Source: Siphonodentalium dalli (Eukaryota > Mollusca > Scaphopoda > Gadilida > Siphonodentaliidae). From it: a DNA stretch of 64,000 nt. The first letter of the stretch is position 1. Every line of letters begins with the position of its first letter. Where the stretch lies: assembly GCA_032622095.1 (NCBI GenBank), contig CP136069.1, positions 31,064,342 to 31,128,341 on the forward strand. The letters are read 5' to 3'. The position numbers and the translations under genes are program-made. Below are positions 24,112 to 37,366 of the stretch, piece after piece. A model generated the notes under the pieces. The model searched no databases and was not told the DNA's origin. It saw only the letters and a program-made list of their open reading frames with translations.

Positions 24112-24845
24112 CTAGGTACCTGGTTTTAAGTGTGTGATGATCTAATTTAGCTATCTGGTTTTAAGTGTGTGATGATCTAATTTAGCTATCTGGTTTTCAG
24201 TGTGTAGTGTGGTGATCTAATTTAGCTATCTGGTTTTCAGTGTGTGATTAGACTGATTTAGCTATCTGGTTTTCAGTGTGTAGTGTGGTGATCTAATTTA
24301 GCTATCTGGTTTTCAGTGTGTAGTGTGGTGATCTAATTTAGCTATCTGGTTTTCAGTGTGTAGTGTGGTGATCTAATTTAGCTATCTGGTTTTCAGTGTG
24401 TGATTAGACTGATTAAGCTATCTGGTTTTCAGTGTGTAGTGTGGTGATCTAATTTAGCTATCTGGTTTTCAGTGTGTGATTAGACTGATTTAGCTATCTG
24501 GTTTTCAGTGTGTGATTAGACTGATTTAGCTATCTGGTTTTCAGTGTGTAGTGTGGTGATCTAATTTAGCTATCTGGTTTTCAGTGTGTAGTGTGGTGAT
24601 CTAATTTAGCTATCTGGTTTTCAGTGTGTAGTGTGGTGATCTAAATTAGCTATCTGGTTTTCAGTGTGTAGTGTGGTGATCTAATTTAGCTATCTGGTTT
24701 TCAGTGTGTAGTGTGGTGATCTAAATTAGCTATCTGGTTTTCAGTGTGTAGTGTGGTGATCTAATTTAGGTATCTGGTTTTCGGCTTGTGCGTGATTATG
24801 GTAATTTAGATACATGTATCTGGTTTTCGATGTGTAGTGCGTGAT
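24112..24845. repeat. 40-bp minisatellite in U2a, longest array
   Basis: About 18 copies, mostly the GTGTAGTGTGGTGATC type at an exact 40-bp period, mixed with a shorter GTGTGATTAGACTGATT type that is rare elsewhere. Confidence 0.9.
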
Positions 24846-25718
24846 GACCATTTGAATGGGAATCTCTCTGAAACCCTGTGTTGATTTTCATTGTCTGATA
24901 CTACACATCTCTCGCTCATAAAATAACTCATATGAAGTGAATGATACATTTGTCATTTATATTGTGGCCTGCAATTTGGTTTCTCGTGGATTCTGAGCTC
25001 ATCTGTATGACCTCTGGCTCTAAATTTTGTTTATGAGGCTAATTTACACTAAATGAATCTGAATCTGTACATGAACTTCAGGCCATCTATTAAATTGACT
25101 ACAATACATTTTGATAGTGATAAGGTTAGCATACATGAATATCGTTCAACTGACAATGTTTCTACAACTTTCTAGCAACTTTGAACAGTTACGGAGCATT
25201 TTCCATGATATCATTTAGTTAGTTACTAAAACGTGTTATTTTTGAAATGTCTACATGAACCCATTTTCTATAATTTCAATGTCTGACTTATGTTGAATGG
25301 ACTCGACTTAATATTTTGAATTCTCTATGTAGTATTTTAACTAATATAAACGTTTATTTTAAAGTTAGAAGCAAAAAGATTGTGCCTGTGACTGCTTGAA
25401 GTTAGATGTATCTACATCTACATGTACTTATCCCCACAAGGGAATAAATTGTGAGTATTTGACTGGGGACCAGACGACAGTAATGAAACTGGTGTAGTGA
25501 TGACATTCGATAGGGACAAATGATCTTCAGTGATTAGTTATCAGATCTGAACACCAGAAATAATTAGTAAAGGATTTCTCATGAGCGGCTACTATTAAAA
25601 TATGTTAGTCAATTCCATGCCCAATGTAAAAAGTTTGGATGGGAATTTCGTGATTTGTTTACTCCCACTTTTAGGAAAATTGGGTATACTGGATTGACTA
25701 CATTGTCCGGGCATACAG

Positions 25719-25927
25719 TAATGCCCTAATTAATCGACTCCTTTAACCACAGCAGAATTATGGGTAAACTTTTCAGGATTTAGTCGGAAATATGGCTTGT
25801 TGCCATTCATCGGAAAGCTCTCGGGGAGAACTTTCCGATGAATGGCAACAAGCCATATTTCAGACTAAATCCTGAAAAGTTACCCATAATTCTGCTGTGG
25901 TTACGGAGTAGATTAATTAGGGCATTA
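25719..25927. mobile_element. Foldback MITE-1 in U2b
   Basis: A further member of the family, with arms TAATGCCCTAATTAATCG and its near complement, in the head of U2b. The centre reads CTCTCGGGGAGAA. Confidence 0.8.
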
Positions 25928-25969
25928 GTGTATATTTTAGCCATGGATGAATTAAATTTCGTATGCAAA

Positions 25970-26073
25970 CCTTGAAATAGTGAGCCTGTCATTTTCAGAA
26001 TGAGGTCCCCAGAGGGTGAATTTAGTGATATCTGGGGACCTCATTCTGCAAATGACACACACTATTTCAAGGC
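25970..26073. mobile_element. Foldback MITE-2, short form (U2b)
   Basis: Same outer arms as 20533, but the middle is deleted so that only one small hairpin remains. Confidence 0.75.
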
Positions 26074-26554
26074 TTGTTCGTTTGGATGTTTGCCATCATG
26101 ACTGCTTTCAAAAGAGGGGCATTGAATTTTTAGATTTGCTTTGAAAGGAGCGTCCAATGACATTTGCATTTTTGCCTGTTTTGAGGCCCTTAGTTTGTCA
26201 TTTTTTCATGATTTTTGTCCGTCTGGCTCTTATACGGGTGGTCTTTTAACCATTATTTTTATTACTGATCTTTAATACAGGAGAGATTAGCAGAGGTCCT
26301 CTGTGTTCGAGTTCCTAGTAGCAAATTGTAGAAATGGCTGAAGATTTCAATAGTTCTGCTAGTTAAATGCTACGGTGCATGCGGGATATTTCTATATCAT
26401 ATTCTATTTGTATATATGTTGGTGATGATGGTTCCTATCATACATTCATGGTTTCTATCAGAGGACAGTTTAATGATGGTTATTATCCTTCCTTTGATGT
26501 CTGAACCAAATTTATCCCTTTGCCTTAACCCTTTACCCAACAGAAGGGCCCTGT

Positions 26555-26629
26555 GCCAATGCATTCTCTTATATATGCGAGTCGACCATAGGTCGCCTCG
26601 CATATACTAGTATAAGAGAATGCATTGGC
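26555..26629. repeat. Short palindrome, copy 1
   Basis: Near-perfect hairpin with arms GCCAATGCATTCTCTTATA and its complement, around a GTCGACC...GGTCGCC centre. Diverged half-copies recur near 9977-10036, 27850-27895 and 27930-27967. Confidence 0.75.
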
Positions 26630-26708
26630 TTAACACATTAAGAATTATAAAATTGTTAAAGAATGTAAGAAAAAATGGTAAAAAGTGTTAAAAACAGATT
26701 TTTTTTAG

Positions 26709-26777
26709 GCCAATGCATTCTCTTATATATGCGAGGCGACCTATGGTCGACTCGCATATATAAGAGAATGCATTGGC
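26709..26777. repeat. Short palindrome, copy 2
   Basis: Same hairpin family as 26555-26629, with the centre in the opposite orientation (GGCGACC...GGTCGAC). Two copies lie 80 bp apart in one 388-bp element. Confidence 0.75.
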
Positions 26778-27335
26778 ACATGGCATAACTGTAACTATCA
26801 CAATGTGGTCAAGGAGCCGGTTCCAATGATATCCATATGTGTATGGTTCTATTGAGACAGACCGAAGATATTTTAGGCTGTTGAAGCTTTATTTGGCCGG
26901 TTTGTTGGGTAAAGGGTTAAGGCCATTCACAGTGTTTACACACAGCGTGGTTCGTCAAATTATAACACTGGAGTGGATGCTTGCACATGATGGGTGATTC
27001 ACAAAATTTGCAAAACGCTGCTGCAACATTTAACATCTGTGTCCTGCGTTTCACATGCAAGAATCTGACTTTTCCAATGACTAGAACCTGGAAGCACAGC
27101 AGTTTTCAGTCTGGTCAGTTTTCATAGTGCATCTCTTCACCATGCAGTCATTTAAAAAAAAAAATGTGCGAATAACACAAACCCGGGGTTAAAAGGAAAC
27201 ATACGAACGAGTAACTGCAGAAAACACATTTGTGCCCAGCCAACTCCAAACTAGCAGTCAAGAGTTGGTCCAAAATAACAGTGGTGGAGTTCAAATTGGG
27301 GGTTTTTGTCCAGCCATTGTGTTTTTGTATGCTCA

Positions 27336-27799
27336 TTTTTATACCCCGCCAAATTTAAAATTTGCTGGGGATACAGTAATGGGTTCCATCCGTCCATCCG
27401 TCTGTCCCAAATTTGTAAGTCATAACTTGAACAAATGTAAATGGATTTAGATTTGTGGTATATGAGTTCACCTGACCAGTATCTAGAACGAGTTTGCAAA
27501 CCAGGTCCGGCCGGATATTTTCAGCAGAGTTATTGGACTTTTGTTTATTTTGTTGTGTGCAAAAGGACGATGCAAAAGGACGACATCACGGGGCTAATTT
27601 CCACGAATGTCAACGGATTTAAAATATTTTTGGTATATTCGTTCCCATGACCAGTACCTAAAATGAGTTCGCAAGCCAGGCTTTTTGACAAAATCCCACC
27701 TCTTGTTTAGCACATACTGAGAACGCAAATATTATTGAGAATGCACTTCCCCAACTGCACAATTCGGCGGGGGATACCGCTGTCTGCGACTGCTTATTA
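27336..27799. repeat. CCCCGCC/GGCGGGG dispersed repeat (U2b)
   Basis: Begins ATACCCCGCCAAATTTAAA and ends near TTCGGCGGGGGATACCGC. It has a CCATCCGTCCATCCGTCTG run after about 50 bp. Family known to me only as a common invertebrate repeat; class not determined. Confidence 0.65.
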
Positions 27800-28194
27800 A
27801 CCATTTGATGATGGTTGCGCTGGTGCAGCATTAAAGATCATGTGCCAGTGCATTCTCCTTAGGGAGCCTCGCATATATAAGTGAATGCACTGGCTTAAAA
27901 GGTCAAGGTAAATATTGTTAGACCAATATATGCGAGACTCGGATGTATAATAGAATGCATTGGCACAGAGTTTACATAAAATTTCAGGAAGCTCCAGTCA
28001 TGAAACTGTTAAAAAACGGAATGTATTAAACTATTATGTTATTGGACAGTCTGGATAATAACTTGAGATCTCAACTGAATGTAATAAAATTTGCTGTGTG
28101 TTTACTAGCACAACTCGGGTTTGCCTGCCTATTTCACCAGATGTAATTACCAGGGGTGTAGTTTGCCATGCCCCAGCGATGCTCCAGTTATTAA

Positions 28195-30004
28195 CCCTTT
28201 CAGCGCGGCAAGCATCGGCTTCCCGGTAGACTGCGGCAAGCCGATATATCGGCTTCAGGTATGACTATTTAACAACATTGATTGGTTAGTTTTTTACGAC
28301 AGTGACCATTCAGCGACCTTCTTCTTGAAATGCGCGGCAATATTAACGTCACTGGTTGTAATTCCTGTGTAACTATATAACTTGTGACGTCGTAGAGCTA
28401 CAGGTAATCATCTATTGAACAATGCGGGATCTGCGGCGCCTTTAGACATTACATGACGGCGGGAAATCTTTTCGTTATGGGCACAATTTAAGGTGCGAGA
28501 CAAGTAAACAGTTTCAATCCTACATCAGAATCTCAGGATTGTTATGGCATATAACACGGATATACACAATGGAGACCATTGTACAGCTCCAGGCACAATA
28601 ATGTGGCCACCATTTGCACTGGGATCGTAGCAAAGCGTATTTTTGATGGCAATAGTCCAATATTTGTATAAATACATGTATGAGTTGATCAGGCAGACCT
28701 GCGTGAATTATTTCGTTCACATTCCTAATGACCAATTATGTGACCTCTATACTGACGGGTTTCTCTTAGTAGACTATAGGTAGGCCTATATAGACTGTAC
28801 CATTGTAAATACCGCGTGTATCACGTTTATATATATATATACATGTATATGACCCATACCTACATGAAAATCGCACTTGTAATTCCTGTAATTGGAACAA
28901 TCTCCCACAAATTACCAGAATATATATCTCATAATCAGGGTTGGCTGATTTAAATCAAGCGATTTAAATCGTTGATTTAAATCAATGATTTTTTTTCAAA
29001 AAAATCATTTATTTAAATCAAAATTTTTGAAATGATTGCATATCTCAAGAATTTGCAATATCTAACAAGGTTTTTTGTAAACTATAACATGATTATGATT
29101 AAACAATATACAAAATTGGATAATAGATATGAAATTGTGAAGTAATTGTCAACACTATAGAAACAGGCATACTGCATGGTTCTGTGACTACTGCTCCAGC
29201 AACGACCTGTTCCGCTTATTTGTAACTACAATCAGATTCAGCACTCCTATTAAATTTCCTTTCCTTTTCTGATTGCCATACATGTAAATGCCAACCAAGT
29301 AATTATACCATATACTGTGCCATCTAAACTACTCTAGTTATCCATACTTGATATATGTATGGTGTGATTACATGTATGTCCTCGTCACCGAGGAGAAAAG
29401 GTGATTGATAATATATTCAGTTCTCAGCTAAAATTTACTAAATGTTTTAGTAAATCTTTAAGCACAGGTCTAGTTATCCAAATATCACAACATTGGAACT
29501 CACATGGACCTAAGTGTATGCATAATTAAAGTACATGGTCGCTATAACTGTTCTGCCACGATATTTGTGCTTGATACATGTAGTTATACAAAAAATAATA
29601 ATAGAATTTTGATTAATCCAGCCTTGATTAAGCAACACATTTTAGAACCTTCATTTATCAAAGACATTGCACAATTGCATATTTTCATAACAATTAGAAA
29701 ACAAATCAAAAAAATCGATTTAAATCAAATAAATCTGATTTAAATCAAATAAATCGATTTTTTTGATTTATTTAAAAAAAATCAAAAAAATCACCAACCC
29801 TGCTCGTAATGGAGAATATCAATTGATACAATTGCAAAACAAATTAAATATAAATTTATCACGGATACCAACGTTTTTTTTCTTCACCTGTAGTCTGAAA
29901 TCCAGGTGTGACATATCCATAATGCTATACATACTTATATTATATTATGGAAATATATTCAGCAGTGATGCACATGTCTGGAAATCTATTTAGCAGTAAA
30001 AGGG
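28195..30004. mobile_element. piggyBac-like element in U2b (1.8 kb), with nested hAT
   Basis: Starts CCCTTTCAGCGCGGC after TTAA and ends GCAGTAAAAGGG before TTAA (30005-30008). U1 has the uninterrupted GGTTATTAAGTAATAC at 10285. Only the outermost bases of the ends are complementary. Without the nested element it is about 0.94 kb and has no transposase. Confidence 0.75.
28936..29802. mobile_element. hAT-like element nested in the piggyBac-like element (867 bp)
   Basis: Ends CAGGGTTGGCTGATTT and AAATCACCAACCCTG, with GATTTAAATCA repeats near both ends. Flanks CTCATAAT and CTCGTAAT form an 8-bp duplication with one mismatch. Confidence 0.85.
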
Positions 30005-30418
30005 TTAAGTAATACTAATTAGAGTGTTTATTAACGAGCTGAACCTGGATGAATAACTACAGCTTGACAGGTCACACCTGTCCTCGGGCTACAATTTCCA
30101 TTTTAAAGGGACCCCAGGCCTTCGAAGTGGGTTAATCTGCACATACAAGTCTGAAACAAGTACATTTAAATGAAAATTAGATTGACATTGTTTTTATTTT
30201 AATTATTATTAACTCTAAAAATAACATGTTGCATGTCAAAACCACGGTTATATATAAACAGTGCTGTTGCAGTGGAGTTAAACATGTTTTAATTGTTGAT
30301 GGCAACTCTTGTTTACATAACAATGGTTTCAACATGCAAATATTTTTATTTGACAACTATCAATAATGAATATAAGAACAAAGTTGATCAATTTCCCCCC
30401 ACCCATGTTCTTGTTGAT

Positions 30419-30646
30419 GTTTTAAGACTATATTTTTGTGTGGACATTTACCCACCGAGTGCCTTTGGTCACTTTAATAATGGTTCTTTTTGTGAAGGGG
30501 TGCATTGCTCGAGGCCCCACTGTAGACAAATTCATACCAGGTTAGCTCGTCTGTGGAATTGGGTGCAATTGATGGCTCAGTTCCTGTTCAATTGTGAAAA
30601 TCCAGTCATTTTCTGCTCACATGTTATTTATCTGATTTTCTTATAG
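30419..30646 (+). other. Block J in U2b
   Basis: Same frame as 13205 with Leu to Pro near YPPSAFG. Confidence 0.3.
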
Positions 30647-31858
30647 GATGGGGGTGGCAGGGTGTAGTCTGGGGGGGGCAGGGTGTAGTCTGGGATAGAA
30701 TGTCGAAAATGACGCCACATGTGGTGAAGCAATCTTCTTTAAATGAATCTCGAACTAACTTCGGTATTTGTAATGTTTATACAAATCGTGAAAAGCAGGA
30801 GACACAAGTCAGCGTAATCACACCCTACAGAACATTTATTGATATTATATTATTCATCCAGCCATTAGTGTGTGTGTGTGTTGTCGAAGACCGGGGACCA
30901 TCAGTTAGAAGCTGTCTTGGGTTTCAAATATACTAATATGCCTATTAGTTTGAGGGTTTGTTGCAGCTGCAAGGCCATCAATATCTCAACCGTTGGTTGT
31001 CAGATCTGTGTTGATTAATAAAACAAATTTTGGGGTCCATTAAATTGGAAGCTGCCCTGGGTTATTAATGTTTCCAGATGACTGTTTGCGTAATGACCTT
31101 GGAACTGCAACAAACAATGCCCGTTTTATTACAGGAGTCTCCAGAGGGTTAAATTCGCTGGGTAATAACTCCACTGCACATCATGTCAATTGGAATTAAC
31201 AATTTGTCACTGGATAATTATAACGTCTTAAGCACTATTAAAAAACAAAATTTGAGTTTGATAAGTCATTGAATGTTCGTTCGTCCGTCGCACTTTTTAG
31301 TACCTTCAGATTTCATCCGAGAGACTGTGGTCTTTCAAAAGATCGTTCATTGAAGTTGCTTTCACGTTTTCCATTAGAGTTCATTTTCCATTTCTTTGTT
31401 TATCTGAATGTAGGATTTCCGTCTGTCCGCTCGTATCTGCCATGGGTTATTGGATTCTGTTGAAATTTGGTATGGAGGTTTGGCATCAATCAGGAGGGCT
31501 TTCAAATGAGTTATGTTTGCATTTTCCATTTGAGTTATCCTCCTTTGTTCATATGAAAATGTTGAAATATTTTTTTTCATCTACTCATGTTCTGTAACTT
31601 TTTATATTTGGTTTGCATCCTGCCCATATTTCAATTGGCACCATGGGGGTATCTCAGCACCCGAGGTGCAACTTGTTTTATCTTGACAACGCTGGGGCTG
31701 ATGATGATCGGCAAGTTTTAGATCCATGATCTGCTGACCAAGTCACCAAACCTGAGGCTCCACGTTGTCAATTAACTTGAAGATGTGAATTTTTTAGGGG
31801 CAAAATTTACACTGTTAAGCGAATCTGTTCATGCCACCTCAAGTTAACTGCAATAAAT

Positions 31859-32059
31859 TTGGATAGTCTATTGAGCAGGGGTCGATTTAATGTTTTAAAT
31901 TTGTATAGCATTTTGCAGCACTGGGTACAGTGGGTTGGTTTTGTATATCATTCCCTATCAATGCACGTCTTCATTGTAAATTGGTTAGCAGAAATCGTAA
32001 ATCATGTGGCAAATTGCGATGCGAAATTGCAAATCCAGTTAAATAGAGACCTGCTATAG
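31859..32059 (+). other. Block A in U3
   Basis: Identical to the block at 7-207. Confidence 0.3.
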
Positions 32060-32080
32060 TGTTGTAAGGTTAGCATACAT

Positions 32081-32285
32081 TAATGCCCTAAATAATTGAC
32101 TTCTTAACCAGAGCAGAATTATGGGTAATTTCAGGATTTAGTCTGAAATGTGGCTTTTTGCCATTAATCGGAAAGCTCTCGGTGAGAGCTTTCCGATGAA
32201 TGGCAACAAGCCATATTTCAGACTAAATCCTGAAAAATTACCCATAATTCTGCTGTGGTTAAGGAGTCAATTATTTAGGGCATTA
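32081..32285. mobile_element. Foldback MITE-1 in U3
   Basis: Exact counterpart of 229-433 at +31852. Confidence 0.85.
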
Positions 32286-33864
32286 CTGGATAAGGTTTAA
32301 CGGTATCTCTTTCCAGCATCTTTGTGGACAGTTATTGAGCATTTTCCATATGACCAGTGAAGGATCTCAATTTTTAAACTCACAATTGCTCTTGCACACC
32401 ATTGTTTTCCTGGACTTGTTTTGGATTCTATTTTCACTAATATACAACCAAAATATTTGCGTGAAAAATTTATTTCAAAAAACAGTTACCGGTAGTTATA
32501 TCTTCATGTACTTAAAGTGATGTGAAACACTCCTGCAGGGTGACCAAATGGAAATTAAGAATAATATTGCTCTAAAAAAGTTATTTTTTACGAATATTAA
32601 TCCAATTGACAACTCGCACCGTCGTTCTTATATATTAATTAAATGCAATGACTCTTGATGATAAAATCATTTGTGTTAGTTAATAGCCGATGATTACTTC
32701 CCAAATGAAACTGGTGTAGTGATGACATTCGATAGGGACAAATGATCTTCAGTGATTAGTTATCAGATCTGAACACCAGAAATTTATTAGTAAAAGAAGC
32801 ATTCTAGTTGTTATTGAGAAGACTCTGTAAACTTCCGTCCCGTATAATAATGGAGGGGTCTCATTAATATACCTGCATGTACATTGGAGTTTCTATTTTC
32901 AAACTGGTATCTGTCATAACCGTCAACCAGAACTCGCTCTTAAGATGGAAGTGTCTAATCTGAAAGATATTATGCACTGTGATATAAGATATAATCAATG
33001 ACCTTGTCAGATTAAAGTAAGCCCCCCCCCCCCCCCTCCGAAAATTTGAGCTCAACGGCCATCCAGAGTTCACCTGGAGGATATACCTAATATGACATGA
33101 ATGAAAAACAGGTTGCCTAAAAGTCTGGTGAAGGTTAAATCTTGTTTGGGTGCATGAAACTGAAAAGTTAGTATTCAGGCGCTATGGCAACTGGAGGAAC
33201 GTAACATTCTACTAACATTGCCGAAAATTTGAAGCAAATCGACCTCACCACTCCATGGAAAACATCGTCGGAACTATGCTAAATTGTAAATATTTACTAC
33301 TCGATTCGGCGATAAACTAACGAAATCGATTCCCCCATCTGGAGTCACTGCATTTAATTCACATATAGGAATGATGGTGGGTGTTGTCAATTTGGATATC
33401 CTATTTGTATAAATTACTACTTTGAACAAGATCATTCTCCATTTCCATTTGATCACCATACGGGAGTGCTTCACATCACTTTAATCAAGTGAGCCGAAAC
33501 ATCCCCCAGCTTCACCAATGATGAACAGTTGATATGATGACCGTGATTATAACTAATTGTATTAGCTCTATCTGATGGTGAAGCTTGTCCATTAATTATC
33601 TTTAACAAATAAATTGGTTGAACACGTAAGAAAAATTCATTTGGGATTAAACCACGTACAGGTACCAGGTTTCAGTCTGTCCAAACAATAATACTTAAGT
33701 TATTAGCTGGAAAATAAAAATTTGGCGTTTTCTCAGTTTGACAAAGGTTATAACGCAGGCAAAATTTGTGGGACCGACCCCATGATAAAACTTGACACCT
33801 GTTATCTTGATTAAACCACATACAATCCTCCAAAGTTTTGAGTTGATTGAAAGTCATATCCTAA

Positions 33865-34143
33865 ATGTTGACCGATTGGTTACATAATATACCCCTGGGG
33901 TATAAGCAGGTAAAGTTAAGGAATCTGTCTTGCAGAAATAAAAACAATATACCTGTATCTACCTTAATTTCTTTGGAATTTCATCAACATAATTCCATTC
34001 AACTGACTACTTATTCCAAATGGGATAATTTTCCTCATGGCCACAAATGTTTTGCCGATGATGATCCAACTGTTCAACTGCTGTCTGAAGAAACACCTGT
34101 TGAAAAGTTAAAATCTGAGGCCATAGAAAATTGTGACTATTAG
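33865..34143 (+). CDS. Block B in U3
   Basis: Identical to the U1 copy at 2013. Confidence 0.45.
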   Translation: MLTDWLHNIPLGYKQVKLRNLSCRNKNNIPVSTLISLEFHQHNSIQLTTYSKWDNFPHGHKCFADDDPTVQLLSEETPVEKLKSEAIENCDY

Positions 34144-35455
34144 CAGATAATATTAATAGTGGTTACTCTCACAGGTCCCCAGAACAGAAATTGACCCCGC
34201 CCCCAATAGTACTTAATCATTGAGAAAGGTATCCAACTTGGCCGGGCCTAATTTTTTATCATTTCCCCCCCCCCCCAAAGTCCATAAACCAGGTTCAAAA
34301 TAGTAAAATACACAAAAACAATATTTGTTTCATAAATGCCTCCTATATAGGTAGAAAGATATTTTATTATTGTTCAATTTAGTGTATCCCTTGTAAAAAT
34401 TGGTTCAGAAAAACTGTTATGAGCACAGCTCCGACTCAAACCGGCTGTAAAATTTCACTCGTTCTGGTGTCTGCTAAAGTTTAAACAAGGTCGAAGAGTC
34501 AGATTTTTAAACTACTTGCGCTTCAAAAATGCACTCAATGGTAAGTAGAATATATATATTATAAATCATTAGAAGTGGAATTGTTTACTGACCCACTCAT
34601 TTACACCCGGTTGTAAAAGTATACATTTGAATGGTCTATTGTTAGGAAATATGAAAATGGATTCGTGTGGCAATCTCACAGGACTTCCCTGTCAAGTAAA
34701 TTTTGGGCTAAAGTTTGCCGCCATCCTCGCACTTAAGCACCCATCCTGCCATGTTTATTTCCTATAGTGTTCTTGAAATGTGCCCCCCCTTTTTTTTTTG
34801 GCCATTATTTAGTAAAGATGATTTTTGACTAAATATCAGGCATACTAGGGTTATATTTCTTTGAAACGCTCACAACATTTGGTGACTGGGAAGTCATGAT
34901 ATTGCCATTTCTATTCATTTGTACGAAATGTTCATATTTCAATGGCCTAAGCCATGACAATTATTAGCAAGTGTTTTCAACTTTCAGGACATGAAATTGT
35001 TGCAAGCATTCATTGATGGACTTAAAATCAGAAAGACCTTTTGATATTCGTGAGAAATTATTTTGGCGAGCCTTCAATCAAGAATCATGGTATGATGAAC
35101 ATAACAATTTAACTCGCACTCATAACGGGTGCCTGTCTCTATATTGGCTTGCACTTGGTAGCGTGTGCTATATAAATTCTTACATGTGTGAATATTTACA
35201 TTCGTACTTTGCTTACTAATGAGAATCACATGTGTATGGACATGGTTCTGTGTTACAAATGTTTTTCCATTTGTCGAGCCAGACGAAGTCTTAAGTGTGC
35301 CATTAATAATTATTGTACTGCACTTATCATTGTACTTTCAATGAATCCGATAGTTTGAAGATGTAGCCCTGTTGACGGCTCATTACACCCTTGATTTGGA
35401 TTTTTTCATCTGCAGCATTGCCTTTTGTCATAGATAATTTTAGTTTTCCTGATTA

Positions 35456-37366
35456 GGCCAAAAAAAAAAAACTTCTGTTTCCGGTACCCGGCCTGGCTGA
35501 GATTTTCTTGCCGGCCTCAATTTTGTTTTTAATTTTCACGAAGTCCATAGTAACCTGTCTGTCTGAGTTAATGGCTATGGTTTTCCCCAATACCAACAGC
35601 AGAAGCCGAACTAACCACCAATCGCATACACACCTGACGCATGTGTAGGCCATGTGCGCGATCGCGCATTCTTGATATAAATAAGACAACTAGGTCGGCC
35701 ATGCTACGCAGTGAATACCGTCGCGTAAATCAAACTCTACCCTGACGAGTCACTACGGAAATCCCCCAGTCTTTTGTGGGCTGTGTACACTGTGTATTTT
35801 AAAAAGTACAATGTATTAATTATACCGGTAGCTCCCTTAACTTCCTTCGCCTAATTGGGGGCAAAACTTGCCTGAAAGACCATCTGTTCGCGACAAAATT
35901 AAACAGTGAAAAGCATGTGCGTTTTTGGCGGGAAAATGAGTCCGTATTACGTCATCAGTCCTGGAAATTAGCGTCATCAAAAGCCGAAATCACCATCACC
36001 ATTGACAAGACGAAATCGTCATCAAAGATTAAAATGCATTGGCATCCTTGAATATTCACATAAACCCGATTTTAACCCACTTTAAATAAACAACTGTCTG
36101 TTATGAATGACACAACTGGGTCACTGTGTCACCAACCAAACGCATCAGTGAATAAACTCTGTATAACTATTTACGACAGACTCTCTTTGATGTTTTCCGA
36201 CCAAGCAGCAGATACCACTGACATAAAAACAACTCGCACTGTATGAAAGTACGAGGCCCCACCCCTTCCCCCCCCATGTAATACGGAATACCACTTAACA
36301 CAGATGACGGAATACCAATTAACAGCCATGTGGAATACATAAAAATATATGAAAACTTCATATTTTTTTAAGGTCGGCGTATGAATACCGGTATTTTTGG
36401 AATACCGAATACCTCCTAACAGAGGGGCCGGAATACGGCGTACCTCATAACAGGGCATGGAATACGGCGTACGAAAAAAGGGGGGTGGGGCCTCAAGTAT
36501 TAAACACACATTTCTGATCATCGGATGTGCATACATGTACTGCATCGTCTGCATGTAATGATTATTTGATAACTTGCTGTTAATTACACTGAAAGTTGGC
36601 AGATAATCAATTCTGCTATTTAAAACTTTCCGGGATTGAAACAAAATAAGTCGGAAATAGGTGACTTTAAACCACAATACTAGTTAGTGATTTGGTAATA
36701 TGGACAAGTTGTCACCGAAAAATAATGATCATCTATGAAGAGAAATAAGAGGGGATGAAAATACAATAGGTTTTATTGAAATGGCAAGTATTTATTCCAT
36801 AAAACGATCTCTGTCAACACCTGTAAAATTGCGTCGGCAGTGATGAATAGAATGGCATAAAATGTGTAACCTCGGGCCCAATCTACACCAGAGATATTCA
36901 GGGGAAGATTGGAACAAAACATGTTTATTCCTGCATATCCAAGAACAGTCAGTAACATTGTTCTGGTCACATGTAATTTGTAAATAAAGGTTTCAGATAC
37001 TACTGTTGCATTGTGGGCTGGTAGTAGCATGGACTACATGTATGTAAGAGGAATAACTCTAAACCCATGGCCATAGCCTAATACATTGAATTTTCACACT
37101 GGAGCACATACTAAGAGCTAGAAAATATCTTTAACACCTAATACATGACATAATAGTCCAGCAAGCTGCATAATATATTACCAGTTAGCACTGGTTAGCA
37201 TGTATAAAAGCATGCAAATTTTATAATACATGTTAAAAGGGTGTACTTAGTACACAATTTTATCACTTTCAAATGGCCGGTTAAAAAAAAAAAACCCTGC
37301 CTGCCTGCCTGGAAAATTTTCCCCATTCCCCATGTTATCGGAAACAGACATGTTTTTTTTTTGGCC
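35456..37366. mobile_element. PIF/Harbinger-like element in U3
   Basis: Counterpart of 3604-5514 at +31852. Confidence 0.75.

Larger units (their letters stand above)
14772..24966. repeat. Array unit U2a
   Basis: The start repeats window base 1 onward at an offset of 14771, and homology to U1 runs through the minisatellite to ATTTATATTGTG at 24966. The order of landmarks matches U1, but the unit lacks U1's two Harbinger-like and two hAT-like insertions. It has its own hAT-like element (17406), a private stretch (18848-19690) and the only copy of terminal exon I (23456). Confidence 0.85.
26529..26916. mobile_element. piggyBac-like MITE in U2b (388 bp)
   Basis: Ends CCCTTTACCCAAC and GTTGGGTAAAGGG, flanked on both sides by TTAA (26525-26528 and 26917-26920). 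TTAA duplication with CCCTTT-type ends is typical of piggyBac. It cuts exon G. Two nested palindromes are listed separately. Confidence 0.8.
26411..27325 (+). pseudogene. Fragments of exons G and H in U2b
   Basis: A diverged exon G (26418-26528) reads like GDDGSYHTFMVS and later LMSEPNLSLCL, with a frameshift between, and is cut at CTTAA by a piggyBac-like MITE. A diverged piece of exon H (27243-27325, matching TTGGCTCAAAATAATAG of U5) lies beyond. No open frame joins them. Confidence 0.55.
24967..31852. repeat. Array unit U2b, internally deleted
   Basis: A second, diverged unit head begins here (compare 25020-25140 with 14710-15000, and 25485-25560 with about 857-930). After a MITE-1 copy the unit jumps to exon G-like sequence (26411), so most of the region equivalent to U1 930-8600 is missing. 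It then carries an H fragment (27243), two piggyBac-like insertions, block J (about 30419) and the unit tail. U2 is therefore two units in series, not one 17-kb unit. Confidence 0.75.

Noticed and set aside
25807-25992. Minus-strand open frame over MITE-1 in U2b
   Set aside because: Produced by the open palindrome arms; no independent evidence.
26555-26777. Possible terminators or structured RNAs at the strong palindromes
   Set aside because: They belong to dispersed hairpin repeats with copies elsewhere and have no adjacent gene.
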